A DNA stretch of 64,000 bases, from positions 93,225-157,224 of the forward strand of contig NZ_JADNRL010000005.1 in NCBI RefSeq assembly GCF_015595025.1, written 5' to 3'. A program made the position numbers and the translations under genes. How positions within the stretch are numbered: position 1 is the first letter of the stretch; each line of letters begins with the position of its first letter. The DNA is from Halomonas sp. KAO. GTDB lineage: Bacteria > Pseudomonadota > Gammaproteobacteria > Pseudomonadales > Halomonadaceae. Positions 7,321-15,911 of this stretch are shown one piece after another. Under the pieces are notes generated by a model. The model did not search any database. It was given only the letters and a program-made list of their open reading frames with translations, and had not been told where the DNA came from.

Positions 7321-9056
7321 ATCGACTCCTTGTATAAATTCACCTGACCTTCGACCAGTATCAGGCGGTGATCGATCCCGGGTGGGTCGAAATCTCCGCC
7401 ATCCAACTGGTGTACGAGGTAGATCGTGGTGCGCCCCTCGAGCCAGGCATCCAGGCGGGGGCTCAGCCGCGCCACGGTGGCGGCATCGAGGCTGGCGAAG
7501 GGTTCGTCGAGCAGTACCAGATCGGGGTCCAGCAGGTAAAGCCGAGCCAGGGCCAGGCGTCGCGCCTGGCCACCGGAGAGGCGTCGCCCCCCCTCGCCGA
7601 CTCGAGTGGCGAGGCCCGCGGGCAACGTCAGCGCCCAGTCGGCCAGCTCGACCCAGGCCAGTGCCGCCCATAACGCCCCCTCCTCCGCCTCCGGTCGGGC
7701 CAGGCGCAGGTTGGCGGCCAGGCTGTCATCGAGCAGGTCGATATGCTGGGTCAGCGCAGCCACTCGCCGGCGAAGCGATGCCTCTGGCCAGGCGTCCAGG
7801 GCCACGCCCCCCAGCTGGATCTCGCCGGCGCTGGGCGTGAGCTGACGCAGCAGCAGCCCCGCGACACTCGACTTGCCCGCCCCCGAGACACCACACAGCG
7901 CCAGCCGCTCACCGGCAGCGAGCTTCAGCGTGAGCCCCTCCAGAGCCGCCAGCGGCACCCCGGGATAGTGCAGCGAGACCCTGTCGATGCTTACCGAAAG
8001 AGGACCGGGGGGGGCGTCCCGGCCACTCTTCACCGCCGGCGGCCGAGACGCGGCCCCGCGCAGCCCGTTGAGTCGCCGGGCCGCGCCCCGGGTAGCGCCC
8101 AACCAGGTAAAGGCAGCGGGAAGCCCGGTCAGTGCCTCGTTCATGGCCAGCACCGCCAGGGACATCATCACCGCCACCGGTCCGCTGAGCATGTCGGCCT
8201 GCCAGGCCGTGGCGGCGAGCCACAGCGTGGTGAGTGCCGCCCCTCCCACCAGCACCGCGACCAGGGCATTGCCCAGCGCCACCAGGGTCCCGAGCCATCG
8301 CTGATCCCGATAGAGTTCCGCCTCCAGGGCCTCGATCCGCTGACGATGATGAGCAAGGGCGCCATAGGCTTCCAGCTCCGCCATGCCCTGCATCTGCTCT
8401 ACAAGACGCCCTCGCAGTGACTCGCGAGTGGTGACCTGGCGCCGACTGGCGACCATTCCGAGGCGCGCCTGGCCGACCACCAGCCAGCCCCAGCCGATCA
8501 GCAACGCGCCTCCGACCACGAGCCCCGCCATGGGCGCCCAGAGAGCCAGGAAGCCCCCCAGCCCCAGGATCGCGAGCAGCGCCACCGCGGCCGGCGCCAG
8601 CAGCCGCAGGAAGAGGCTGTCCAGGGTATCGATATCGGCGGTCAACCGATTGAGCCAGTCGCTGGCGCGCCGCTCACTCAGGGCGTGCGCATCGAGAGCG
8701 GCGATCATCCCGAACAGCCGTCCGCGCAGATCGGCGAGCAGTCGCAGCACCGTGTCGTGGTTGTAGAGTCGCTCCAGATAGCGAGCCACGGTTCGCGTCA
8801 CCGCAAAGGCGCGGATGCCGCCTCCCGGCAGATAGACGTCCAGCCGTGCAGCCCCCCCTGCGGCCAGCAGCATGCCGGTGAGACCGGTGGCGGTGATAAA
8901 CCAGCCGGAGAGCGCCAGCAGACCGATGGCCGACAGCAGCGTCACTGCCATCAACCCGGTGCCAGCGGCCAGCCGGCCACGGCGGCGTGCCAGCAGTTGT
9001 AGCCAGGGAGCCAGTTCGCCCCACAGGTCACGACGCCCCTCGACGGATTTTCTCAT
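7317..9056 (-). CDS. cydC: Thiol/heme exporter ABC subunit CydC
   Basis: 579 residues. Half of the CydDC heterodimeric ABC exporter, which controls periplasmic thiol redox state (cysteine/glutathione, heme interaction) and is needed to assemble cytochrome bd. N-terminal six-helix membrane domain (residues ~20-315), then a nucleotide-binding domain: Walker A GVSGAGKSS, signature LSGGQARRLALARL, Walker B DLVLLDEPF, and the switch histidine in YLVHQLDGGD. It overlaps cydD by 4 nt upstream and the DUF4139 gene by 4 nt downstream, so all three are co-translated. CydC versus CydD was assigned from the usual cydD-cydC order and motif character. Confidence 0.9.
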   Translation of the reverse strand: MRKSVEGRRDLWGELAPWLQLLARRRGRLAAGTGLMAVTLLSAIGLLALSGWFITATGLTGMLLAAGGAARLDVYLPGGGIRAFAVTRTVARYLERLYNHDTVLRLLADLRGRLFGMIAALDAHALSERRASDWLNRLTADIDTLDSLFLRLLAPAAVALLAILGLGGFLALWAPMAGLVVGGALLIGWGWLVVGQARLGMVASRRQVTTRESLRGRLVEQMQGMAELEAYGALAHHRQRIEALEAELYRDQRWLGTLVALGNALVAVLVGGAALTTLWLAATAWQADMLSGPVAVMMSLAVLAMNEALTGLPAAFTWLGATRGAARRLNGLRGAASRPPAVKSGRDAPPGPLSVSIDRVSLHYPGVPLAALEGLTLKLAAGERLALCGVSGAGKSSVAGLLLRQLTPSAGEIQLGGVALDAWPEASLRRRVAALTQHIDLLDDSLAANLRLARPEAEEGALWAALAWVELADWALTLPAGLATRVGEGGRRLSGGQARRLALARLYLLDPDLVLLDEPFASLDAATVARLSPRLDAWLEGRTTIYLVHQLDGGDFDPPGIDHRLILVEGQVNLYKESI

Positions 9057-10732
9057 CGGATGCGCTCCCCCTGCTGATCGAGCATGAGCCGCCGGTCGGC
9101 CAGTGCCATCAGCGCCGGGTGGTGGGTAGCGATCACCAGGCAGCGTCCCTCGCCGGCCAGCTCCCCCAACGCCGCGATGATATCCGCCTCGGTCGCGGCG
9201 TCCAGGCTCGCCGTGGGTTCATCCAGCAGCACCAGCGGGGCATCGCACAGGAAGACCCTGGCGAGCGCCAGCCGTTGAGCCTGACCACCGGAGAGCCCCG
9301 CGCCCCGCTCGCCCAGCGGTGTATCGAGCCCCTGGGGCAGGCGTGCCAGCAGCTCGCCCAGGCCGGCACGCTCCAGGGCCCGGCGCATGGCCCACACATC
9401 CGACTGCGGTGCCGCCAGGCGCAGGTTATCGGCCAGGCTGCCCTTGACCAGCAGCGGCCGCTGATCCATCCAGGCGTAGCGCAGCCCCGGCGCCATCCGC
9501 TGCCGCCCCCGCTCGGGGCCAACGAAGCCCGCCAGCAGCTGCAGCAGCGTCGACTTTCCTCCCCCCGAGGGGGCGCCCACCACCACCACCTCGCCGGGCA
9601 CCAGGACCAGGTCGAGGGGGCCGAGCACACGGCCGCGTTGGGGATAGCTCACCGTGGCCGCCTCGAGGCGAATCAGCTCCCCCGATACGGCGGCGGGTGG
9701 CGCTTCTTCACCGCCACTTCCGCGCAGCTCCTCGACACTCTCGGCGAGCAGCGCCATCAACCCGTCGGCGGCGCCCAGGGCAGCGGCCCGATCATGATAG
9801 TGCTGGGAGAGCACACGCAGCGGCTGGAAGAACTCCGGAGCGAGCAGCAGCACCAGCAGGCCGCTGAACAGGGTCAGCTCAGGCGAGGGACCCAGCGTGA
9901 TATAGCCGAGCAGACCGAACCCGACATAGATCGCCACCACGGCGATGGCCACCGAGGCGAAGAACTCCAGTACCGCCGAGGAGAGAAAGGCCACGCGCAG
10001 GGTGCGCAGGCTGCGCCGGCGATAGTCGTCGGCGGCGCCATGCACCTCGGCCGTCGCCTCCTGGGTGCGACCGAAGAGCTGCAGGGTGGTGATCGCCCGG
10101 ACCCGGTCGATGAAGTGGCCCGACAGCCGCGAGACCGCCTCGAACTGTTCGCGATTGAGGCGCTCGGCCCCCATGCCCACCAGGGCCATGAACAAGGGGA
10201 TCAGTGGCGCCGACAGCAGCAGGAAGAGCGCCGCCAGCCAGTCGAGCCAGGCCACCGCCACGAGCACGACCAGCGGCTGGAGTATTGCCAGGGCGAGCTG
10301 GGGGCGATAACGCGCCATATAGCCATCCAGGGCCTCGACCTGCTCGACCAGCTGGCTGGCCAATGACGCCGAGTGCCTGGTGGAGAGCCCCGCCGGCCCC
10401 AACCTGGCCAGATGATCGAGCAGTTCACCGCGTATCCGCCGTCGCAGGGCCAGGCTGGCAACGAGTCCCAGGCGCTCCTGGAGGAACAGCGCCAGGCTGC
10501 GTACCAGCAGCAGCGCCAGCATGCCCAGCGCCAGGGGAGTCAACCTCGCCAACGGCGCCTGCGCCACCAGCAGCTCGCTGATAAATCGAGCGAGCATCGC
10601 CAGCTGGCCCAGTGTGGCCAGGGCGGCCACCACTCCGGCGACGACCGCCAGAGTCAGGCGCCAGCGCTCATCGGCGGCATAAGCGGCCAGCCACCGGGAG
10701 GCCTCCCCGGCGGCACCATGACGACTGCCCAC
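9053..10732 (-). CDS. cydD: Thiol/heme exporter ABC subunit CydD
   Basis: 559 residues with a GTG start at 10732, only 3 nt after the cydB stop. Partner of CydC. The membrane domain spans roughly residues 20-320, including the characteristic SGHFIDRVRAITTLQLFGR loop. The ATPase domain has Walker A GAPSGGGKST, signature LSGGQAQRLALARV, Walker B APLVLLDEPT, and the switch His in VIATHHPAL. It is encoded directly behind the oxidase subunits, so exporter and oxidase are produced from one transcript, unlike the separate cydDC operon of E. coli. Confidence 0.9.
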   Translation of the reverse strand: MGSRHGAAGEASRWLAAYAADERWRLTLAVVAGVVAALATLGQLAMLARFISELLVAQAPLARLTPLALGMLALLLVRSLALFLQERLGLVASLALRRRIRGELLDHLARLGPAGLSTRHSASLASQLVEQVEALDGYMARYRPQLALAILQPLVVLVAVAWLDWLAALFLLLSAPLIPLFMALVGMGAERLNREQFEAVSRLSGHFIDRVRAITTLQLFGRTQEATAEVHGAADDYRRRSLRTLRVAFLSSAVLEFFASVAIAVVAIYVGFGLLGYITLGPSPELTLFSGLLVLLLAPEFFQPLRVLSQHYHDRAAALGAADGLMALLAESVEELRGSGGEEAPPAAVSGELIRLEAATVSYPQRGRVLGPLDLVLVPGEVVVVGAPSGGGKSTLLQLLAGFVGPERGRQRMAPGLRYAWMDQRPLLVKGSLADNLRLAAPQSDVWAMRRALERAGLGELLARLPQGLDTPLGERGAGLSGGQAQRLALARVFLCDAPLVLLDEPTASLDAATEADIIAALGELAGEGRCLVIATHHPALMALADRRLMLDQQGERIR

Positions 10733-10735
10733 CGA

Positions 10736-11737
10736 CTAGTGGTAGCCGTCGCCGGGACGGACCTTGCCGCGGAATACCCAATAGGACCAGGCGGTATAGG
10801 CCAGCACGATGGGAATCACGAAGAGCACACCGATCAGCAGGAAGAGCTGTGACTCCGGGGCCGAGGCGGCGTCCCAGATCGTGTAGTCGGGAGGCACTAT
10901 CACCGGCCACTTGCTGGCCACCAGGCCCAGGTAGGTGAAGAGGAAGAGTCCCAGCGTCGCGATGAAGGGTTGCCCCTCCTGGCGCCGATGTACCGCCATC
11001 AACAGCCAGGCGGCACAGGCCAGTGCCAGGGCCGGCAGCACCCAGATCAGATGAATATGGTCGAACCAGCGCTGGAACACCGCCGGATCCACCAGCGGGG
11101 TCCAGACGCTGATCATGGCGAAGGCGGAGAGCACCGCCAGCAGCAGGACCGGAGTGATGCGGTAGGCCCAGCGCTGGATCTCGCCCTCCGACTTGAGGAT
11201 CAGCCAGGTGGCCCCCAGCAGTGCATAGCCGACCATCAGGCTGATGCCCGTCAAGACCGCGAAGGGCGTCAACCAGTCCATGGCCCCTCCGACGAAGACG
11301 AAGTCCTCGACCGGGAAGCCCTCGATATAGGCCCCCACCACGGCGCCCTGGGCGAAGGCGGCGACCGCCGAGCCCCAGCAGAAGGCACGGTTCCACCACA
11401 CCCGATTGCGTCGCGACTTGAAGCGAAACTCGAAGGCGATGCCGCGGAAGATCAGGCCGGCGAGCATCAGGAAGACACCGATATAGAGGGCCGGCAGATA
11501 GACCGAGTAGACCAGCGGAAAGGCCCCCAGTAGCCCGGCCCCACCCAGTACCAGCCAGGTCTCGTTGCCGTCCCACACCGGGGCGACGGAGTTCATCATC
11601 ACATCCCGAGCCTCCTCGCTCGGCGCGAAGGGGTAGAGGATGCCGAGGCCCAGGTCGAAGCCATCCATCAGCACGTACATGATCACGCCGAAGCCGATGA
11701 TCACCGCCCAGATCATGGAGAGGTCGAAGGATTCCAT
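10736..11737 (-). CDS. cydB: Cytochrome bd-type quinol oxidase subunit II (CydB/CioB)
   Basis: 333 residues from ATG 11737; an upstream in-frame extension overlaps cydA and is rejected. Subunit II of the bd-type terminal oxidase, which structurally supports subunit I in the inner membrane. The start MESFDLSMIWAVIIGFGVIM and MDGFDLGLGILYPF are classic CydB motifs, as is MNSVAPVWDGNETWLVLGG. Eight to nine membrane helices are expected. The gene follows the cydA stop by 1 nt. No CydX-like small ORF fits between cydB and cydD, since the gap is 3 nt; a small subunit, if any, must be encoded elsewhere. Confidence 0.93.
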   Translation of the reverse strand: MESFDLSMIWAVIIGFGVIMYVLMDGFDLGLGILYPFAPSEEARDVMMNSVAPVWDGNETWLVLGGAGLLGAFPLVYSVYLPALYIGVFLMLAGLIFRGIAFEFRFKSRRNRVWWNRAFCWGSAVAAFAQGAVVGAYIEGFPVEDFVFVGGAMDWLTPFAVLTGISLMVGYALLGATWLILKSEGEIQRWAYRITPVLLLAVLSAFAMISVWTPLVDPAVFQRWFDHIHLIWVLPALALACAAWLLMAVHRRQEGQPFIATLGLFLFTYLGLVASKWPVIVPPDYTIWDAASAPESQLFLLIGVLFVIPIVLAYTAWSYWVFRGKVRPGDGYH

Positions 11738-11738
11738 A

Positions 11739-13151
11739 TCACTGCCTCCAGGTTGGGGCCGCATCGTCATCGAAGCGGGCATTGGCTGCCGAGAAGGGCC
11801 GCTTGGCGTGGGGCGAAGGATCGGCATCGTCACCCGATTCGGGCAGCATGCCCTGGCGCACCACGCGAGTGAGATAGTAGAGGCCGCAGGCGAACACCAC
11901 GGCATAGACCGTCATGTACCCGATCAGGGTAAACAGTGCCATGCCACCGGTCAGCGACGGGGTGACCCCCTCGGCGTGGGTCATGAGTCCGTAGACCAGC
12001 CAGGGCGCGCGGCCCGTTTCGGTCACGAACCATCCGGCCAGCACCGCGATAAAGGGCGTTACGCTCATCAGCCGCAGCACCTGCAGGTAGCCTCGCTGCC
12101 GATAGAGGCGGCCGCCACGACGCAGCCACAGCCCCACCAGGGAGACACCGATCATCAGCACGCCCAGACCGACCATGACCCGGAACGACCAGAACACCAG
12201 CCATACCGTCGGCTGCTCATCCTCCGGCACCTCGCTGAGACCCGGAACCTCGCCATCGACATGGTGAGTCAGGATCAGGCTGGCCAGGTTCGGAATGCCG
12301 ATCTCGAAGCGATTGTCCTGGGCCGCCTGGTCGGGCCAGGCGGCCAGCAGCAGCGGCACATTGGTATCGGTCTCCCAGTTGCCTTCCATGGCGGCGACCT
12401 TGGTGGGCTGGTGCTCCAGGGTATTGAGGCCGTGGAAATCACCGATCACCGCCTGGGTGGGCGTCAGCACGAGCAGCAGCCACAGGCACATGGAGAGCGC
12501 CCGGCGGTTGGCCTCGACATCGCGGCCGATCAGCAGGTACCAGGCGCTGACGCCCGCCACCACGAAGCCACCGGTAACGAACGAGGCCATCACCTTGTGG
12601 GAGAAGCGCCAGGGGAACGACGGGTTGAAGATCGCCGCCGACCAGTCGGTGATATGGAACCGGCCATCGATCAGCTCCGCGCCGGCCGGGGTCTGCATCC
12701 AGCTATTGGCGGAGAGAATCCAGAACGACGAGATGAAGGTGCCCAGCGCCACCATGATCGCGGCGAACAGGTGCACCCCCTGGGGCACCTTGCCACGCCC
12801 GAACAGCAGCACCCCGAGGAAGGCCGCCTCCAGGAAGAAGGCCGTGACCACCTCATAGCTGAGCATCGGTCCGATAAAGTTGGCGGTGGCATAGGAGAAG
12901 TTGCTCCAGTTGGTGCCGAACTGGAACGACATGACGATGCCCGATACCACGCCCATGCCGAACACCACCGCAAAGACTCGGGTCCAGAACTGCGCGAGGC
13001 GGTCCCAGGCGGGGTGTTCCGTCTTGTAGAAGAGGCCGTTGAGCACGGCAATGTAGGATGCCAGGCCGATGGTGAACACCGGGAAGATGGCGTGAAAGGA
13101 GACCACAAAGGCGAACTGCAGTCGCGACAGCAGAAGAGGATCCAGTTCCAT
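11739..13151 (-). CDS. cydA: Cytochrome bd-type quinol oxidase subunit I, CIO-like (CydA/CioA)
   Basis: 470 residues, about 50 shorter than E. coli CydA, consistent with the short Q-loop of the cyanide-insensitive (CioA) class. It oxidises quinol and reduces O2 to water with hemes b558, b595 and d. His20 in SFHAIFPVFTIG corresponds to the N-terminal heme ligand, FSHKVMASFVTGGF holds another, and the conserved GRQPW motif appears as GRAPW. The start MELDPLLLSRLQFAF is typical of CioA. First gene of the operon cydA-cydB-cydD-cydC-DUF4139 (13151 to 5341). The ~230-bp region upstream (to 13382) has a TTGACT -35-like box but no convincing -10. Heme-type and cyanide sensitivity cannot be proved from sequence. 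Confidence 0.92.
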   Translation of the reverse strand: MELDPLLLSRLQFAFVVSFHAIFPVFTIGLASYIAVLNGLFYKTEHPAWDRLAQFWTRVFAVVFGMGVVSGIVMSFQFGTNWSNFSYATANFIGPMLSYEVVTAFFLEAAFLGVLLFGRGKVPQGVHLFAAIMVALGTFISSFWILSANSWMQTPAGAELIDGRFHITDWSAAIFNPSFPWRFSHKVMASFVTGGFVVAGVSAWYLLIGRDVEANRRALSMCLWLLLVLTPTQAVIGDFHGLNTLEHQPTKVAAMEGNWETDTNVPLLLAAWPDQAAQDNRFEIGIPNLASLILTHHVDGEVPGLSEVPEDEQPTVWLVFWSFRVMVGLGVLMIGVSLVGLWLRRGGRLYRQRGYLQVLRLMSVTPFIAVLAGWFVTETGRAPWLVYGLMTHAEGVTPSLTGGMALFTLIGYMTVYAVVFACGLYYLTRVVRQGMLPESGDDADPSPHAKRPFSAANARFDDDAAPTWRQ

Positions 13152-13382
13152 GGCGCTTGCCTCGTTACGCTGTTAACTCGAGAAGGTCGCAAGGGGGTGC
13201 ATGGATGCACGCCTCCTGGACACCTGGGAACAGTCAAAGCCTAGCAGGTCCGAGTGAAACGAGGGCCGCGATCAGTCGGCCACCGCTACCCACTCGGTTT
13301 CCTATCAGCATACGCTCATTCACCAGTGACCCACAGTGTAAGAAGCCTTTCAGGGGGGAGTCGCATTGTCGCAGTCGGCGGG

Positions 13383-14366
13383 TCAACCACCCCCGCCGCT
13401 CACCACCAGGTTCACCATCCAGCCGGTGTACCCCAGGAACATCGCCAGCAGCGCCGCCCCCTCGAGGCGGTTGATGCGCCCCTCTCGTCCACGCCAGCCC
13501 ATGGCGAAGAGCGCCATCATGAGCGTCATGACGGTCATCAGGCTCCAGTCGCGCAGCAGCACCTCGGCGCCCACCTCGATGGGATGAATCACCGCTGCCA
13601 GGCCCACCACCCCGAGAGTGTTGAAGAGGTTGGACCCCACCACATTGCCCAGCACCAGATCATGCTCGTTGCGACGCAGCGCGCTGACCGATGAGGCGAG
13701 CTCGGGCAGCGACGTACCCACCGCCACCACGGTAAGCCCGATGATCAGGTCGCTGACCCCGAGACCCTGGGCGATGGCCACGGCGCCCCATACCAGGACT
13801 CGCGAGCTGACCACCAGCAGTACCAGGCCGACACCGGTCCAGACCAGACCCGCCTTCAGGCTCATGGGGTGAACCGTCAGGCTCTCCTCGGTATCGGCGG
13901 CCAGCGGATCCGAGCCCTCGTGGCGGGCACGCCAGATACTCCCTCCCATGAAGGCGGCCAGCAGGACCAGCAGCAAGCCCCCTTCGAGACGCCCGATGAC
14001 GCCTCCCCACATCAGCAACGCCGACAGCAGTGTCGCGACGCCGAGCACCGGCAGTTCGCGACGCACCACCGAGGAGTGCACCGTCAGCGGCGCGATCAGC
14101 GCCACCAGCCCAAGGATCAGACCGATATTGGCGATATTGGAGCCGTAGGCGTTGCCCAGCGCCAACCCGGGGTTACCCTGCCCCGCCGCCAGCGCCGAGA
14201 CCACCAGCTCCGGCGCCGAGGTACCGAAGCCGATCACCAGCATGCCGATCAGCAGCGGCGACAGCCCCAGGCGGCCCGAGGTTGCCGCCGCGCCATCGAC
14301 GAAACGCTCGGCGCTCCACACCAGCAGGATCAACCCTGCCACTACCGCCACCGCGGGTAGGATCAT
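13383..14366 (-). CDS. Calcium/sodium antiporter (CaCA family, YrbG-like)
   Basis: 327 residues from ATG 14366, preceded by GGGA about 9 nt upstream; a longer frame to 14432 has no family similarity. Two inverted homologous halves, each with an alpha-repeat: FGTSAPELVVSALAA (first) and VAVGTSLPELASSVSAL (second), plus GNAYGSNIANIG and GNVVGSNLFNTLG. These are the ion-binding G(T)S-PE and GSN motifs of the CaCA superfamily. About ten membrane helices are expected. It exports Ca2+ in exchange for Na+ or H+, plausible for a salt-adapted cell. It is separated from the oxidase operon by ~230 bp and divergent from pqiA. Confidence 0.92.
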   Translation of the reverse strand: MILPAVAVVAGLILLVWSAERFVDGAAATSGRLGLSPLLIGMLVIGFGTSAPELVVSALAAGQGNPGLALGNAYGSNIANIGLILGLVALIAPLTVHSSVVRRELPVLGVATLLSALLMWGGVIGRLEGGLLLVLLAAFMGGSIWRARHEGSDPLAADTEESLTVHPMSLKAGLVWTGVGLVLLVVSSRVLVWGAVAIAQGLGVSDLIIGLTVVAVGTSLPELASSVSALRRNEHDLVLGNVVGSNLFNTLGVVGLAAVIHPIEVGAEVLLRDWSLMTVMTLMMALFAMGWRGREGRINRLEGAALLAMFLGYTGWMVNLVVSGGGG

Positions 14367-14516
14367 CGTCTCGTTCCCGTTACATTCATATGTGCATGTT
14401 GAAAAATGGCAGTGCCCGTGGTGACGTGTCACACTTTCCGTTAGCCCACGGCCCGGCGCAGTGTACGCCTGCGCCGCCCTTCGAGTGAAGCCGCGCCCCA
14501 GGAGAGATCAGCCCCC

Positions 14517-15911
14517 TTGGCCACGCCCTCTATTCCCCTTCGCCAACGCCTGACCACCCCGCCACTGCTGCAGGGTGAGGCACCACGCGTCGAGCGCACG
14601 CCGCCGGAGAGCCGCGCGCGCCGCCGCCTGCGCGCCTGTCAGGAGTGCGACTGGCTGGTCGCCCTGCCACCACTGCGCCCCGGCGAGAAGGCCGACTGCC
14701 CACGCTGCCATCACATCCTGGTGACCCGCCATTTTCGTCCCGTCCAGCGAAGCCTGGCCCTGGCGCTGGCCGCCCTGATGGCGCTGGGCCTGGCCCTGGC
14801 CTTTCCCTTCCTCAGCTTCAGTGTGCGGGGCATCGGTAATCGCATCGAGCTGACCCAGACCGCGACGACACTGATCGGCTTCCACCAGCCGATAGTGGGC
14901 GGTGCCGTGCTCCTGACCATCGTGGTACTGCCCGCGATCTATCTGGCCGGGGTGATCTGGCTGCAGCTGGGGCTGCTACGCGACACCCCGCTACCGGCCA
15001 GCCGAACGATCGCGCGCTCCCTGGCACACCTCACCCCCTGGATGATGGCCGATGTCTTTATCATTGGCGCCCTGGTGAGCCTGATCAAGATCGCCGGCAT
15101 GGCCGACATCGACCTCGGCGTGTCGTTCTGGTCATTCTGCGCCTTCGCCCTCCTGTTGCTGCTGACCACCCAGTCACTGGATGCCGACTGGATGTGGTTC
15201 TCGCTGGCCGGCGAACCGCGTGCACCGAAGGGGGCCCGCACCGGCGAGACCGCGGCCCCTCAAGGCCTCACCGGCTGTCACACCTGCGGGCTGGTCGGCC
15301 GCCTCGATGCCCGTGGTCATGGCCAGTGTGAGCGCTGCGGCGAGACACTGCATGCGCGGCGTTCATACAGCCTGCAACGCACCTGGGCGCTGTTGGCAGG
15401 CGCGGCCATCATGTATATCCCGGCCAATGTCTATCCGATCATGACCACCACCAGCCTGGGACATAGCTCCCCCTCGACGATTGTCGGTGGCGTCGTCGAG
15501 CTGATCGGCATGGGCTCCTGGCCGATCGCCGCCGTCATCTTCATCGCCAGCGTGATCGTGCCGGTCGGCAAGCTGGTGGCCCTGGCCTGGCTGTGCCTGA
15601 TGGTCAGACGCAGCAGCGAGCTCAATGCGGCGGCCCGCACACGGCTCTATCGAGTCACCGAATTCATCGGTCGCTGGTCGATGATTGATGTCTTCGTGGT
15701 CGCCATCCTGGTGGCGCTGATTCGCGCCGGTACGCTGATGTCCATCGAGCCGGGGCCCGCCGCTCTCGCCTTCGGCGCCGTGGTCGTGATCACCATGCTG
15801 GCCGCCATGACCTTCGACCCCCGACTGATCTGGGACACGCCGATGTCCTCTGAGACAACGGCGTCTCGGCCACCCCTCCATGGACGACACCCTGAAGGAA
15901 GCTCTGGATGA
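14517..15911 (+). CDS. pqiA: Intermembrane transport protein PqiA
   Basis: 464 residues, TTG start at 14517 with AGGAGA about 11 nt upstream. Inner-membrane component of the PqiABC lipid-transport system. It has two PqiA domains, each opened by a rubredoxin-like zinc ribbon: CQECDW plus CPRCH (residues ~42-63) and CHTCG plus CERCG (residues ~256-280). Each ribbon is followed by about four membrane helices. The stop overlaps the pqiB start (ATGA at 15908-15911). The TTG start is inferred because no in-frame ATG precedes the first zinc ribbon at a sensible distance. Confidence 0.92.
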   Translation: MATPSIPLRQRLTTPPLLQGEAPRVERTPPESRARRRLRACQECDWLVALPPLRPGEKADCPRCHHILVTRHFRPVQRSLALALAALMALGLALAFPFLSFSVRGIGNRIELTQTATTLIGFHQPIVGGAVLLTIVVLPAIYLAGVIWLQLGLLRDTPLPASRTIARSLAHLTPWMMADVFIIGALVSLIKIAGMADIDLGVSFWSFCAFALLLLLTTQSLDADWMWFSLAGEPRAPKGARTGETAAPQGLTGCHTCGLVGRLDARGHGQCERCGETLHARRSYSLQRTWALLAGAAIMYIPANVYPIMTTTSLGHSSPSTIVGGVVELIGMGSWPIAAVIFIASVIVPVGKLVALAWLCLMVRRSSELNAAARTRLYRVTEFIGRWSMIDVFVVAILVALIRAGTLMSIEPGPAALAFGAVVVITMLAAMTFDPRLIWDTPMSSETTASRPPLHGRHPEGSSG

